The notes below the pieces were generated by a model. It worked only from the letters and a program-made list of their open reading frames with translations. It ran no database searches and had not been told where the DNA came from. Source: BOG-908 sp964242115 (GTDB lineage: Bacteria; Pseudomonadota; Alphaproteobacteria; Acetobacterales; Acetobacteraceae). Taken from it: 64,000 nucleotides of DNA. Of the stretch, positions 16,721 through 25,243 are shown piece by piece (within the stretch, counting starts at the first letter, position 1; the number at the start of each line of letters is the position of its first letter). The DNA is taken from NCBI GenBank assembly GCA_964242115.1, contig CAXSZX010000007.1:124001-188000 (forward strand), written 5' to 3'. The position numbers and the translations under genes were made by a program.

Positions 16721-17554
16721 TTAGATGACGTAATCCAAAGCCGGATAACTCTGATCCATCGTCAACGCCGGCATCTGCGTGTGCCGCGTCCCCACCGGCC
16801 GGGCCGGGTTGCCCACCACAGTGGTGTAAGGCGCCACGTTCTCCAGCACGATGCTGCCGGCGCCGATCTTCGCTCCCTCACCCACGGTGAGACCCCCGAG
16901 CACCTTGGCCCCTGCGCCGATCAGCACGCCGCGGCGGATTTTGGGGTGCCTGTCGCCGCTGGTCTTGCCGGTGCCGCCGAGCGTCACGCTCTGCAGCATG
17001 GAGACGTCGTCGTCGATCACCGCGGTCTCGCCTACCACCAGGCCGGTGCCGTGGTCCAGCAGCAGGCCCTGACCCAGCCTCGCGGCAGGGTGGATGTCCA
17101 CCGCGAAGGTCTCCGAGGAGCGGCTCTGCAGGTGACGGGCCAGGTGCTGGCGGTCGCGCCCCCACAGCCAATGGCCGAAGCGGTAGGCCTGCAGCGCGTG
17201 GTAGCCCTTGAAGAACAGGAATGGTGTCAGCAGGTCCGGGCAGGCAGGATCGCGGTCGCGCACGGCGGTGAGGTCGGCCACGGCTGCGGCCTCGATGCCG
17301 GGGTCGGCGGAGAGCGCCTCGCACAACATTCCCTCCAGCGTGTCGATGCTGATGGCGTAGTCCGACAGCTTGCGGGCCAGGCGATGGGCCAGGGCGTCGG
17401 CGAAATTCTCGTGCTGCAGGACAGTGTCGCGGATGCCGTCCGCCATGACGCGGTCGTGCTCGATGGCGGCGACGGCCTCCTCGCGCACGATCTGCCAGAG
17501 GTGGCGGGATTCGTCGGTGGCGTTGCGTTCGCCACATAGGCCGAGCTGGGTCAT
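16721..17554 (-). CDS. cysE: Serine O-acetyltransferase
   Basis: A 277-residue hexapeptide-repeat acetyltransferase that makes O-acetylserine from serine and acetyl-CoA, the entry step of cysteine synthesis. The N-terminal helical domain leads to FFKGYHALQAYRFGHWLW near residue 155. The left-handed helix segment contains DIHPAARLGQGLLLDHGTGLVVGETAVI and the catalytic His/Asp. The ATG at 17554 (MTQLGLCGERN) has AGGGAA upstream; the longer frame covers repeat DNA. It is a single gene, and no sulfhydrylase gene is nearby. Confidence 0.92.
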   Translation of the reverse strand: MTQLGLCGERNATDESRHLWQIVREEAVAAIEHDRVMADGIRDTVLQHENFADALAHRLARKLSDYAISIDTLEGMLCEALSADPGIEAAAVADLTAVRDRDPACPDLLTPFLFFKGYHALQAYRFGHWLWGRDRQHLARHLQSRSSETFAVDIHPAARLGQGLLLDHGTGLVVGETAVIDDDVSMLQSVTLGGTGKTSGDRHPKIRRGVLIGAGAKVLGGLTVGEGAKIGAGSIVLENVAPYTTVVGNPARPVGTRHTQMPALTMDQSYPALDYVI

Positions 17555-17611
17555 GGCGCGTGTTCCCTGTGTTGGCGGACAGATGGTCGGGGGATGGCGG
17601 AAAGTTAAGGG

Positions 17612-17759
17612 AAGGAAGCAAGGCCTTCTTTTTCGAGAAAAAGAAGCAAAAAGCTTTTGTTCCGGCTGTCGCGGACGGCTGAAACGACACGCCTCCCCAC
17701 GGCGCACCGACAGGAACAAAGGTTTTGGTTCTTTTTTTCAAAAAAGAACCGCTTGCCTA
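17612..17759. repeat. Paired-hairpin element, full length
   Basis: A left CTTC arm (GGAAGCAAGGCCTTC...GAAGCAAAAAGCTTTTG), the centre CTGTCGCGGACGGCTG...CACCGACAG and a right GGTTC arm ending GAACCGCTTGCC. The stop codon of the NlpC-like gene overlaps the right end. Confidence 0.95.
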
Positions 17760-18377
17760 CTTCGTTTCGACCTGCGCGACCGCCTGCAACTCACGGGCAT
17801 TGGCAAAATCGGACGGTGCCACGAACCCCAGCCCGTCCCAAGGCACCTTGATCCCCACGTGCGCGAAGCAGCGCGCCACGTATTCCGAGCAGATGAACTC
17901 GTCGTCCGGCATCAGCCGACCGGGCAGCTTCACGTTCAACCGCCCAGCCGCCACGCGCAGCCCCACCTTCGCCGTCTCCAGGTTGGAGTAGGGCGTGCCC
18001 AGCCGGTCCAGCGCGTATTCGGACAGACGGTTGATGATGCCGGTGCCGGCCTGCGCGGCGATGGCATCGTGGCGGGCGAGCAGGATCTTGCCCGGATAGG
18101 GGTGTGTGCCGCCGCTGGTGCGCGAGATGAACTCCGACAGCGGCACGGCCCGGGTGCCAAGCTTGGCCACGCATTCAAGCACCAGCACGCGGTCGATGTG
18201 GTGCATGCGCATGGCGATGCCGATGTGGCTCCAGGGCGACTTCGTGGCCCAGCGGATCAGGCGCGACATCGGGTCGTGGGCGCAGCAGAGGAACAAGTCG
18301 CCGTCCTGCACCATCGGGCGGACCTGGTCGTAGGGCAGGGGTGGCAGCGTGGTCAGCACGTCTGGCGGGATGGTCAC
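17757..18377 (-). CDS. YiiX/NlpC-P60-like amidohydrolase
   Basis: A 206-residue protein of the permuted papain-like (YiiX/YebB) fold. The segment LIRWATKSPWSHIGIAMRM near residue 43 carries the catalytic histidine, and FICSEYVARCFAHVGI near 163 carries the catalytic cysteine. Such proteins hydrolyse amide or ester bonds in cell-wall or lipid substrates; the target here is unknown. The GTG at 18377 overlaps the EVE gene stop (GTGA), so it is the last gene of a tightly packed YciI-EVE-NlpC operon. Confidence 0.72.
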   Translation of the reverse strand: MTIPPDVLTTLPPLPYDQVRPMVQDGDLFLCCAHDPMSRLIRWATKSPWSHIGIAMRMHHIDRVLVLECVAKLGTRAVPLSEFISRTSGGTHPYPGKILLARHDAIAAQAGTGIINRLSEYALDRLGTPYSNLETAKVGLRVAAGRLNVKLPGRLMPDDEFICSEYVARCFAHVGIKVPWDGLGFVAPSDFANARELQAVAQVETK

Positions 18378-18802
18378 GTGGCCGGCACGCCGCCCAGCTT
18401 GCAGATGTGGCGCCAGTACTGTGGCTCGACGGGAGCCACCGACAGGCGGGAGTATTTCAGCAGCGCCAGGCCTTCCAGCGCGGGGTCGGCCTTCATCGCG
18501 GCCAGGGTCACGAAGTGCTTGAACGGGCGCACCGCGCGCACGTCCACGCACACCCAGTGGCCGGCCTTGGCGTCCTCGCCGGCGGTGGGGTCCGGGTAGG
18601 CGTCGCGCACCACCTCGACGATGCCGACGATCTCCTTGCCGATGTTGGAGTGGTAGAAGAAGACGCGGTCGCCCACCGCCATCGCCTTGAGGTTGGCCTT
18701 GGCCTGGTGGCTGCGCACCCCGGTCCAGGGTTCCACGCCGTGTTCCACCTGCATGTCCCAGGAGAACGAGTCCGGCTCGGTCTTCACCAGCCAGTGGTTC
18801 AA
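18374..18802 (-). CDS. EVE domain-containing protein
   Basis: A 142-residue single EVE (PUA-like) domain. The characteristic beginning MNHWLVKTEPDSFSW and the segments GVRSHQAKANLKAMAVGDRVFFYHSN and GIVEVV are clear. EVE/PUA-like folds bind modified bases, so a role in sensing or repairing modified nucleic acid is possible but not shown. It overlaps both neighbours by four bases, which points to one transcript with coupled translation. Confidence 0.87.
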   Translation of the reverse strand: MNHWLVKTEPDSFSWDMQVEHGVEPWTGVRSHQAKANLKAMAVGDRVFFYHSNIGKEIVGIVEVVRDAYPDPTAGEDAKAGHWVCVDVRAVRPFKHFVTLAAMKADPALEGLALLKYSRLSVAPVEPQYWRHICKLGGVPAT

Positions 18803-19092
18803 CCGACCACGCTCCCGTCACGGTACACCTGGCGGAATGGCCGGATCACCACGGACTCGAACAGCCCGGCCTTGCCGTACGGGTCGGCCTCGGCGAAGCC
18901 GGCGGCCTCGGCGCGGTCGGCCACCTCGACGATGAGCAGGCTGCCGCAGGGCCTGTCGTCGGCATCCAGCATGGGCCCGGCCATGACCAGGCGGGACTCG
19001 TAAGTTTCCAGGTAGGCCATGTGGCTGGGGCGGGTGGCCAGCCGCAGGTCCAGGCTGTCCGGCTTGTCGGTGCAGATCAGGGCAAACAGCAT
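18799..19092 (-). CDS. YciI-family protein
   Basis: A 97-residue dimeric alpha-beta barrel protein. The sequence LFALICTDKPDSLDLRLATRPSHMAYL and AEADPYGKAGLFESVVIRPFRQVY, with a conserved His/Asp pair, is typical of YciI. Function is generally unknown; a YCII-type dehydrochlorinase is the only well-studied relative. The ATG at 19092 is chosen because the frame upstream is low-complexity and carries no family similarity. First gene of the YciI-EVE-NlpC operon. Confidence 0.82.
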   Translation of the reverse strand: MLFALICTDKPDSLDLRLATRPSHMAYLETYESRLVMAGPMLDADDRPCGSLLIVEVADRAEAAGFAEADPYGKAGLFESVVIRPFRQVYRDGSVVG

Positions 19093-19159
19093 GCGCGGTC
19101 CTGACTTCGGAAAAAGGTGGGGCGGATGGAGCAAGACGCCGGCGAATGGCAGGTGCGAC

Positions 19160-19262
19160 AGCGGAGGCGGAAGGCGGGTCGAAGGCTGAGGCAAAAGGCG
19201 GGGCAAATAGACGGGCACGAAAAGCGGGCGCGAAAAACGGGGGCGAAAAGGCGGCCGCAATG
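19160..19262. repeat. Degenerate short tandem repeat upstream of ccmC
   Basis: An imperfect array of a roughly 12-16-base unit built on GGCGGG/GGGCGCGAAAA (for example CACGAAAAGCGGGCGCGAAAAACGG in pieces). It lies in the divergent gap between the YciI gene and ccmC and leaves little room for a normal promoter. Confidence 0.55.
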
Positions 19263-19342
19263 AGGGTGGCCGAACACGGGTGGCGCGCCACGTTATACGG
19301 GGTTAGCCTGCCCAGAAAGGCAGGATCGGTCGGGGACGGAGC

Positions 19343-20125
19343 GTGGACGCCAGCATTCCAGTATCGGGCGGAGAGGCAGCGCGGCCCGGGCGCCGCAGCC
19401 TTCACCGCTTCGCCAACCCGGGCCAGTTCCTGCGGCTGGCAGCCCGCGTGCAGCCCTGGCTCACCTGGCCCGGCGTGGTGCTGACCGCGGCCGCCCTGGT
19501 TTGGGGGCTGCTGTTCTCGCCGTCGGACTACCAACAGGGCGACACCGTGCGGATCATGTACATCCACGTGCCGTTCGCCTGGCTGTCGATGATGGGCTAC
19601 GCGGCACTGGCCGGCGCCTCTTTGCTGTCGCTGGTGTGGCGTCACCCGCTGGCCGACATGGCCGCCGCCGAGATCGGGCCGGTGGGGGCAGCCGCCGCGG
19701 CTTTGTGCCTGGCCACCGGCAGCCTGTGGGGCCGGCCGACCTGGGGTGCCTGGTGGGTTTGGGACGCGCGGCTGACCAGCGAACTGGTGCTGTTCTTCCT
19801 ATATGCCGGCCACATCCTGCTGATCCGCGCCTTCGACGACCAGGAGCGCGGCTACCGCGCCGGCGCCATCCTGGCATTGGTGGGCGTGGTGAACCTGCCG
19901 GTGATCCACTACAGCGTCCTGTGGTGGAATTCCTTGCACCAGGGCAACAGCATCGGGCTGACCGGCTCCAACACCATGGACAGCCGCATTTTGTGGCCGC
20001 TGGCGTTTGCGTTTTTCGGCACCACGTTTGGGTTCTTCTCCATCGTGGTCGCGCGGTTGCGGGCGGCGGTGATGGAGCGGCGACTACGCGGGCTGTTGAT
20101 GGCGCAGGCGGAGAGTGTCGCTTGA
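19343..20125 (+). CDS. ccmC: Haem exporter protein CcmC
   Basis: A 260-residue, six-helix inner-membrane protein of System I cytochrome c maturation. The haem-handling loop PTWGAWWVWDARLTSELV lies near residue 132, with periplasmic histidines on either side (IHVPFAW near 74; IHYSVLWWNSLHQG near 190). CcmC loads haem onto CcmE. The GTG at 19343 follows a purine-rich GGGACGGAG. ccmA and ccmB, which usually precede ccmC, are not in the window. The N-terminus is about 25 residues longer than in many homologues. Confidence 0.92.
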   Translation: MDASIPVSGGEAARPGRRSLHRFANPGQFLRLAARVQPWLTWPGVVLTAAALVWGLLFSPSDYQQGDTVRIMYIHVPFAWLSMMGYAALAGASLLSLVWRHPLADMAAAEIGPVGAAAAALCLATGSLWGRPTWGAWWVWDARLTSELVLFFLYAGHILLIRAFDDQERGYRAGAILALVGVVNLPVIHYSVLWWNSLHQGNSIGLTGSNTMDSRILWPLAFAFFGTTFGFFSIVVARLRAAVMERRLRGLLMAQAESVA

Positions 20126-20266
20126 GGAAAGAGAGCAAGCAGTTCTTTTTTGAAAAAAGAATTGCAAAACTTTTGTTCCCTGGGTGCCCGCTCTAGGAGA
20201 GTCCGCGACAGCAGAGACAAACGTTTTTTGCTGCTTTTTTTCAAAAAAGCAGGCCTTGCTTTCTTG
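20126..20266. repeat. Paired-hairpin element between ccmC and ccmD
   Basis: A left GGTTC-type arm begins just after the ccmC stop; the centre contains GTCCGCGACAGCAG, and the right arm is of CTGC type (GCTGC...GCAGGCC). The element lies within an operon. Confidence 0.92.
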
Positions 20267-20283
20267 TGTGACAAGGGCCTGAC

Positions 20284-20442
20284 GTGAATAACCCGTTGCA
20301 ATATGATCACCTGTCCTACGTTGCAGCCGCCTACGCGCTGTTCGCCGCGGGCACGCTGTATTTTGCGCTCGGCGCGCGCGTGCGCTTGAAGCGTGTGACC
20401 CGCCGGCTGCGCGCTGCCGACCCGCGCGGGCGCGGCAGATGA
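20284..20442 (+). CDS. ccmD: Haem exporter protein CcmD
   Basis: A 52-residue single-pass membrane protein: VNNPLQYDHLSYVAAAYAL, then a hydrophobic helix and a basic tail (RVRLKRVTRRLRAADPRGRGR). Position between ccmC and ccmE, size and the YVAAAYAL start of the helix identify CcmD, which helps release holo-CcmE from CcmC. The stop overlaps the ccmE start as ATGA. The GTG start follows the repeat closely. Confidence 0.85.
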   Translation: MNNPLQYDHLSYVAAAYALFAAGTLYFALGARVRLKRVTRRLRAADPRGRGR

Positions 20443-20939
20443 CGCGCAAGCACCGCCGGCTGGTGATCGTGCTCGCCTGCCTGGCAGGCGTGGGCAGTGC
20501 CAGCGCGCTGACGCTGAACGCGTTCAGTGACAACCTGGTGTTTTTCATGTCCCCCGGCGACATCGCGGCAAAGGCGCCTGACGTGGGGCGCACCATCCGC
20601 CTGGGCGGGCTGGTTGCTGCCGGCTCGCTGCATTTGGCCAAGGACGACGGCGAGCCGGTGGCGCACTTCACCGTCACCGACGGCCGGCACAGCATTCCGG
20701 TGAGCTACACCGGCATCCTGCCGGACCTGTTCCGCGAGGGGCAGGGGGTCGTGGCATTGGGCACGATCTTGCCCGACCGGAGTTTTCACGCCCAGGAAGT
20801 GTTGGCGAAACACGACGAGACCTACATGCCGAAGGACGTGGCCGACGCGCTGAAGCGTTCCGGGCATTGGAACCCGGCGCAGGGGTCGGCGCCGCCGGCA
20901 AACACGTGGGGTGCGGTTTTGGCGAGCGGCAGCAAGTAA
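20439..20939 (+). CDS. ccmE: Periplasmic haem chaperone CcmE
   Basis: A 166-residue protein with an N-terminal membrane anchor and an OB-fold domain. The covalent haem site is the histidine of AKHDETYMP near residue 126, with the nearby tyrosine also conserved. The domain begins LNAFSDNLVFFMSPGDI and includes RTIRLGGLVAAGSLH. It carries haem from CcmC to CcmF. Its last codons (GGC AGC AAG TAA) merge with the flank of the following degenerate repeat. Confidence 0.93.
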   Translation: MTRKHRRLVIVLACLAGVGSASALTLNAFSDNLVFFMSPGDIAAKAPDVGRTIRLGGLVAAGSLHLAKDDGEPVAHFTVTDGRHSIPVSYTGILPDLFREGQGVVALGTILPDRSFHAQEVLAKHDETYMPKDVADALKRSGHWNPAQGSAPPANTWGAVLASGSK

Positions 20940-21037
20940 TCGGTTCTGGTCCTTGGTCACGCGTTGTCGGTGAGTCCGCGACAGCGCCAGCAAAAGCTTT
21001 TTGCTTCTTTTTCTCGAAAAAGAAGATTCTTTCTTTG
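20932..21037. repeat. Paired-hairpin element between ccmE and ccmF
   Basis: The left arm is reduced to GCAAGTAATCGGTTC with its hairpin lost. The centre has GTCCGCGACAGCG, and the right CTTC arm (AGCTTTTTGCTTC...GAAG) ends about 12 bases before the ccmF ATG. Confidence 0.85.
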
Positions 21038-21048
21038 GATTTTTCAGG

Positions 21049-23004
21049 ATGATTCCCGAACTCGGTCACTTCGCCCTAGCCGTCGCCTGCGCGCTGGCCT
21101 TCGCGCAAGCCATCATCGGCATCTGGGGCGCGCACCGCCGCGACATGCGCCTGATGGCCGCTACGCCCGGCCTCGCCATCGGCCAATTCCTCGCCCTGGC
21201 CGGCGCGAGCCTGGCGTTGGTCCTGGCCGCCGCCGGCGACGATTTCTCGGTCGTCAACATCGCCGAGAACAGCGCCATCGCCAAGCCGCTGCTCTACAAG
21301 ATCACCGGCACCTGGGGGAACCACGAGGGTTCCATCCTGCTGTGGGGCCTCATCCTGGGCATCTGCGGCGCGCTGGTGGCCGGTTTCGGGCGAAGCCTGC
21401 CGTCGGCGATGCGCTCCCGCGTGCTGGGCGTGCTGGGCGGCACCTCGGCCGGCTTCCTGCTGTTTTGCCTGCTCACGTCCAACCCGTTCCTGCGCTCGTT
21501 CCCCGCACCGGTGGACGGGCGCGGCATGAACCCGCTGTTGCAAGACCCTGGCTTGGCGTTCCATCCGCCCATCCTCTACATGGGTTACGTCGGCTTCGCG
21601 GTGCCGTTCGCATTCGCCGTTGCGGCGCTGCTGGAAGGCCGCATCGATGCGGCCTGGGGGCGCTGGGTGCGGCCCTGGGCGCTGGTGTCCTGGTGTTTCC
21701 TCACGTGCGGCATCGCGATGGGCTCCTGGTGGGCGTATTACGAGCTCGGCTGGGGCGGCTACTGGTTCTGGGACCCGGTGGAGAACGCGTCGCTGATGCC
21801 GTGGCTCACCGGCACCGCGCTGGTGCACTCGGCCATCGTGGTGGAGAAGCGCGAGAGCCTGAAGATCTGGACGGTGCTGCTGGCGATCGGCACGTTCAGC
21901 CTGTCGCTGTCGGGAACCTTCCTGGTGCGCTCTGGCATTCTCAACTCCGTGCACGCCTTTGCACAGGACCCGGCGCGCGGCGTATTCATCCTGGGATTGC
22001 TCGGGCTGGTGATCGGCGGCTCCCTGCTGCTGTTCGCGTTACGCGCGCCGCTGCTGCGCTCGGGCGGCGTGTTCGCGCCGGTCTCGCGCGAGGGCGCGCT
22101 GGTGATGAACAACATCCTGCTGTGCTCGGTCTGCGCCGTGGTGATCGTCGGCACGATGTACCCGCCGTTCGCAGATTTGCTGCTTGGTCAGAAGATCAGC
22201 GTCGGCGCGCCGTTCTTCAACGCGACCGTGCTGCCGCTGGCGATACCGCTGTTCGCGGCGATGGCGGTCGGCCCGTTGCTGCCGTGGAAGCGCGGTCGGC
22301 TGTGGCCGCTGGTGGAGCACGCCTGGTGGGCCGCGGTAATCGCGATGATCGTCGCAGGCGTGTCCCTGATCGGCATGCGCGTGCTGCCGGCGCTCGCGTT
22401 CGGCGTGGCGGCCTGGCTGATCCTGGGCTCGTTCGCCGAGGTGGTGGAGCGCACGCTGCTGTTCCGCGCGCCAGTGGCCAACTCCGTGCGCCGCGCGCGC
22501 GGGTTGCCGGTCGCGGTGCTGGGTGCCGCCATCGCCCATGCCGGCATGGGCGTCACCGTCGCCGGTATCGCGGGGATGTCGCTGGCGAGCAACAAGATCG
22601 TCGAGGCCCGCCCCGGCGACCACTTCAAGGTCGGCGGTTACGAGTGGACGCTAATCTCGATCGACGACGCGACTGGCCCCAACTACGCAGCCCGCGTCGC
22701 CTCGATCGCGGTGACCAAGGACGGACGGCAGGTGGCACTGATGCACCCCTCTCGCCGCAACTTCGAATCGCAGAACCAGACCACCACCGATGTCGCCATC
22801 CGCACCAACCTGATGCGCGACCTCTACGCGGTGCTCGGCGACGAACGTGACGGCTCGGCGGTGCTGCGGCTGCACGTTAACACGCTTGCACCGTGGATCT
22901 GGCTCGGCGGCGTCATCATGGCGTTCGGTGGCGGGCTGTCGTTGGCCGACCGGCGGCTGCGCGTTGGCGCGCCATCGCGCATCCGGGGCGCAGTGCCGGC
23001 ATGA
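21049..23004 (+). CDS. ccmF: Cytochrome c haem lyase CcmF
   Basis: A 651-residue polytopic membrane protein of the haem ligation complex. The WWD-type haem motif WGGYWFWDPVENASLMPW lies near residue 237, and the early periplasmic segment WGNHEGSILLWGLILG near 87 is diagnostic. The ATG at 21049 (MIPELGHFALAV) fits family N-termini, whereas the TTG-started frame above it is repeat sequence. Its stop overlaps the ccmG start as ATGA. Confidence 0.94.
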   Translation: MIPELGHFALAVACALAFAQAIIGIWGAHRRDMRLMAATPGLAIGQFLALAGASLALVLAAAGDDFSVVNIAENSAIAKPLLYKITGTWGNHEGSILLWGLILGICGALVAGFGRSLPSAMRSRVLGVLGGTSAGFLLFCLLTSNPFLRSFPAPVDGRGMNPLLQDPGLAFHPPILYMGYVGFAVPFAFAVAALLEGRIDAAWGRWVRPWALVSWCFLTCGIAMGSWWAYYELGWGGYWFWDPVENASLMPWLTGTALVHSAIVVEKRESLKIWTVLLAIGTFSLSLSGTFLVRSGILNSVHAFAQDPARGVFILGLLGLVIGGSLLLFALRAPLLRSGGVFAPVSREGALVMNNILLCSVCAVVIVGTMYPPFADLLLGQKISVGAPFFNATVLPLAIPLFAAMAVGPLLPWKRGRLWPLVEHAWWAAVIAMIVAGVSLIGMRVLPALAFGVAAWLILGSFAEVVERTLLFRAPVANSVRRARGLPVAVLGAAIAHAGMGVTVAGIAGMSLASNKIVEARPGDHFKVGGYEWTLISIDDATGPNYAARVASIAVTKDGRQVALMHPSRRNFESQNQTTTDVAIRTNLMRDLYAVLGDERDGSAVLRLHVNTLAPWIWLGGVIMAFGGGLSLADRRLRVGAPSRIRGAVPA

Positions 23005-23576
23005 ACGGACAGGACGCGGCCAGCGCCGGGGTTGCCCGCAGGCGGTTGCTGATGCTGGCGCCGCTCGGCGTGGCGGTGGCAGGCGGCGCCGCGTTCTGGG
23101 CGATGCTGAGCCGCATGCAACGTGGCACCTTCGACCCGCACGATATCGGCAATCCCATGCTGGGCAAGCCGGTGCCCGCCTTCAACTTGCCAGCGCTGGC
23201 GCCGAACAACGGCTTTTCCAGCGCCGACCTGCTGGCTGCGGCCAAGACCAAGCCGGTGGTTCTGAACTTCTTCGCCAGCTGGTGCATTCCCTGCGCCGAA
23301 GAAGCAGCCTCGCTTGCGCAGTTGGAACAGCAGGGCGCGCAGTTGTGGGGTATCGCCTATAAGGACGACCCGGCGAAAACGCGCGCGTTCCTGGACCGAT
23401 ACGGCAACCCTTACCAGCGCATTGCGGTGGATGCGACCGGCAACACTTTCATTGATTTCGGCCTATTCGGCGTGCCGGAAAGTTTCCTGATCGACACTAC
23501 CGGCACGTTGGCTTGGCATATTGCCGGGCCGATTTCGGACAGCGTCATCGATGGGCAGTTGAAGGGACGCGTTTGA
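23001..23576 (+). CDS. ccmG: Thiol:disulfide interchange protein CcmG/DsbE
   Basis: A 191-residue membrane-anchored thioredoxin-fold protein. It has a hydrophobic anchor near residues 16-35, the active site WCIPC in NFFASWCIPCAEEAA near 91, and the cis-proline region FGVPESFLID near 160. It keeps apocytochrome CxxCH thiols reduced for haem attachment. Both ends overlap neighbours: ATGA with ccmF and TGATG with ccmH. Confidence 0.93.
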   Translation: MNGQDAASAGVARRRLLMLAPLGVAVAGGAAFWAMLSRMQRGTFDPHDIGNPMLGKPVPAFNLPALAPNNGFSSADLLAAAKTKPVVLNFFASWCIPCAEEAASLAQLEQQGAQLWGIAYKDDPAKTRAFLDRYGNPYQRIAVDATGNTFIDFGLFGVPESFLIDTTGTLAWHIAGPISDSVIDGQLKGRV

Positions 23577-24073
23577 TGCCGTCATGGCAAGGCAGGCGGT
23601 ATTTTTTTGAAAAAAGGAACCGAAAAACTTTTGCTTTCTGGGCTGCGATCTTTCTGATGCTCCTCGGGGCTGGGCCAGTGATGGCGATTTCTGATCCGCG
23701 GGAGATGTTGGCCAATCCGCAGCAGGAAGCGCGCGCGGAACAAATCGGCAGCCAGTTGCGCTGTCTGGTGTGCCAGAACGAGTCGATCGAGGATAGCAAC
23801 GCAGGTCTGGCGCACGACCTGCGCGCTATCGTGCGCCAGCGTGTGTCCGCCGGCGACACCGACAAGCAGATCATGGCCTGGATGGTCGCGCGCTACGGGA
23901 CCTTCGTCCGCCTTAGGCCGCCGCTCTCGCTAGCCACGGCGCTGTTGTGGTTTACGCCGTTGCTGGCGCTGCTGGTTGGCGGTGCCGCCGCAATGCTGGG
24001 CCGCCGGCGCGTGCAGGAGGCACCCCAGCCGCTGAGCGATGCCGAGCATGCGCGTCTGGCAGAGATCGCGTAG
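23576..24073 (+). CDS. ccmH: Cytochrome c maturation protein CcmH with repeat-derived signal segment
   Basis: A 165-residue protein whose mature part has the thiol motif LRCLVCQNESIEDS near residue 62 and a C-terminal membrane helix (ALLWFTPLLALLVGGAAAML). It works with CcmG on apocytochrome cysteines. The ATG at 23576 overlaps ccmG's stop. The first ~20 residues, MPSWQGRRYFFEKRNRKTFA, are largely the translation of a paired-hairpin arm that has become the positively charged start of the signal segment ahead of FWAAIFLMLLGAGPVMA. The TAG stop is also joined to a repeat arm. Confidence 0.88.
   Translation: MPSWQGRRYFFEKRNRKTFAFWAAIFLMLLGAGPVMAISDPREMLANPQQEARAEQIGSQLRCLVCQNESIEDSNAGLAHDLRAIVRQRVSAGDTDKQIMAWMVARYGTFVRLRPPLSLATALLWFTPLLALLVGGAAAMLGRRRVQEAPQPLSDAEHARLAEIA
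23586..23641. repeat. Paired-hairpin arm inside ccmH
   Basis: A GGTTC-type arm (GGCAAGGCAGGCGG, T-run/A-run, GGAACC, AAAAACTTTTGCTTTC) read through in frame as residues ~4-22 of CcmH. The stem is slightly imperfect (GGTAT against GGAACC). Confidence 0.85.
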
Positions 24074-24201
24074 CAAGCAGTTCTTTTTGCCAAAAACCGA
24101 AGAACTTTTGTTGTCAGTCGCCCGCTGTTCGGAAAAATCCGCAATGGCGGAGACAGAAGTTTCTCGCTTCTTTTGTTCAGAAAAGAAGGCGTTTCCTCCT
24201 T
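24072..24201. repeat. Paired-hairpin element between ccmH and ccmI
   Basis: A left, partly decayed GGTTC arm beginning at the ccmH TAG, a diverged centre and a right CTTC arm with GAAGGCGTTTCC. It ends about 20 bases before ccmI. Confidence 0.82.
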
Positions 24202-24220
24202 CCATGGCTTCACAAAGAAC

Positions 24221-24949
24221 ATGATCTGGCTAGGCATCGCTGCCGTATCCATCCTGGCGCTCATACCGCTAGCCTGGTCCGTGCTGCTAGGCGCGCACCT
24301 GCGCGGCCGGCGCGACGCGGCGATGGCGCTGCATCGGCTCCAGTTGCAGGAGCTCGACCGCGACCTTGCAGAGCACCGGCTGATGCCGGCCGAGCATGCC
24401 GGCGCCAAGCTGGAGGTGCAGCGCCGTCTGCTGGCCGAATCAGAGCAGGTGGAAGCGCGCACCCGTACCTCAGGCCCGTGGCCGGTGGTCACCACAGCAG
24501 TGCTGGTGCCGCTGCTGGCACTGGTGATCTATGCGGCCGACGGCGGCACGCCGGACTACAAGGCGCGTGCGCGCCAGGCGGCGGCCCAGGCGCAGGAGGC
24601 TGCGCACAGTGGCGCCGAGGTGCAGGACGCAGCGCTTGTGGCCAGGCTGCGCGCCACGTTGGGCACCATGGATCCGCATTCGGAAACGACCCGGCGCGGC
24701 TACGTGATGCTGGGCAACGCGGAGCTGTCCATGGGCCACCTGCCGGAAGCAGCCTCGGCGTGGCGACAGGCGCTGGCCGTGCGGTTCGACCCGGCGCTGG
24801 GAGCGGAGACAGCCGAGGCGATCACCGAGGCCGAAGCGCATGTGACACCGGAGGCTGCGGCGTTGTTCAAGCGTGCGCTCGCGGAGGCGCCGAAGGACGT
24901 GACGTGGCGGAAGGATGCGGAGAAGCGGGTGGAGGAGGCTGGGAAGTAA
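24221..24949 (+). CDS. ccmI: Cytochrome c maturation protein CcmI
   Basis: A 242-residue protein with two N-terminal membrane helices (residues 1-20 and ~85-105) enclosing a cytoplasmic coil, then a periplasmic TPR-like segment (HSETTRRGYVMLGNAELSMGHLPEAASAWRQALAV). CcmI presents apocytochromes to the CcmF/H ligation complex. The ATG at 24221 (MIWLGIAAV) starts directly in the first helix. It is the last gene of the ccm run; the TAA stop is followed at once by a repeat arm. Confidence 0.88.
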   Translation: MIWLGIAAVSILALIPLAWSVLLGAHLRGRRDAAMALHRLQLQELDRDLAEHRLMPAEHAGAKLEVQRRLLAESEQVEARTRTSGPWPVVTTAVLVPLLALVIYAADGGTPDYKARARQAAAQAQEAAHSGAEVQDAALVARLRATLGTMDPHSETTRRGYVMLGNAELSMGHLPEAASAWRQALAVRFDPALGAETAEAITEAEAHVTPEAAALFKRALAEAPKDVTWRKDAEKRVEEAGK

Positions 24950-25060
24950 GGCAAGCGGTTCTTTTTGAAAAGAACCGAAAAAACTTTGCTTTCTTGGGCG
25001 CGCGCTGCAGAAGCTTTGCGACAGCACTATAATTTTGCTGCTTTCAGAAGGCTGGCTGCG
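24947..25060. repeat. Paired-hairpin element after ccmI
   Basis: A left GGTTC arm starting at the ccmI stop (TAAGGCAAGCGGTTC), a centre with TTTGCGACAGC, and a decayed right CTGC arm. Two elements fill most of the ccmI-accC gap. Confidence 0.85.
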
Positions 25061-25158
25061 CCTTCCCGACACTGAGGGATCTGGACGTGTAGTCGTTGCA
25101 TCAAGTTGGAGATCTGGCTGCACAATGACGGCTAGTTTCTGAACACGCCCGGATATTT

Positions 25159-25243
25159 CCCTGCTGTCGCGAAACATTTCCAGACCATAATCAAGGAACG
25201 AAAGTTTTTTGGTTCTTTTTTTCAAAAAAGAACCGCTTGCCTA
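25159..25243. repeat. Paired-hairpin element, right half, at the accC 3' end
   Basis: The centre start CTGCTGTCGCG, then GAACGAAAGTTTTTTGG and a well-kept GGTTC arm ending GAACCGCTTGCC. The accC TAG stop is the first triplet of the arm flank on the minus strand. Confidence 0.88.

Noticed and set aside
17757..18821. A single 354-residue leftward gene
   Set aside because: Its first part is an out-of-frame reading of the EVE gene; the NlpC-like protein starts at GTG 18377, overlapping the EVE stop.
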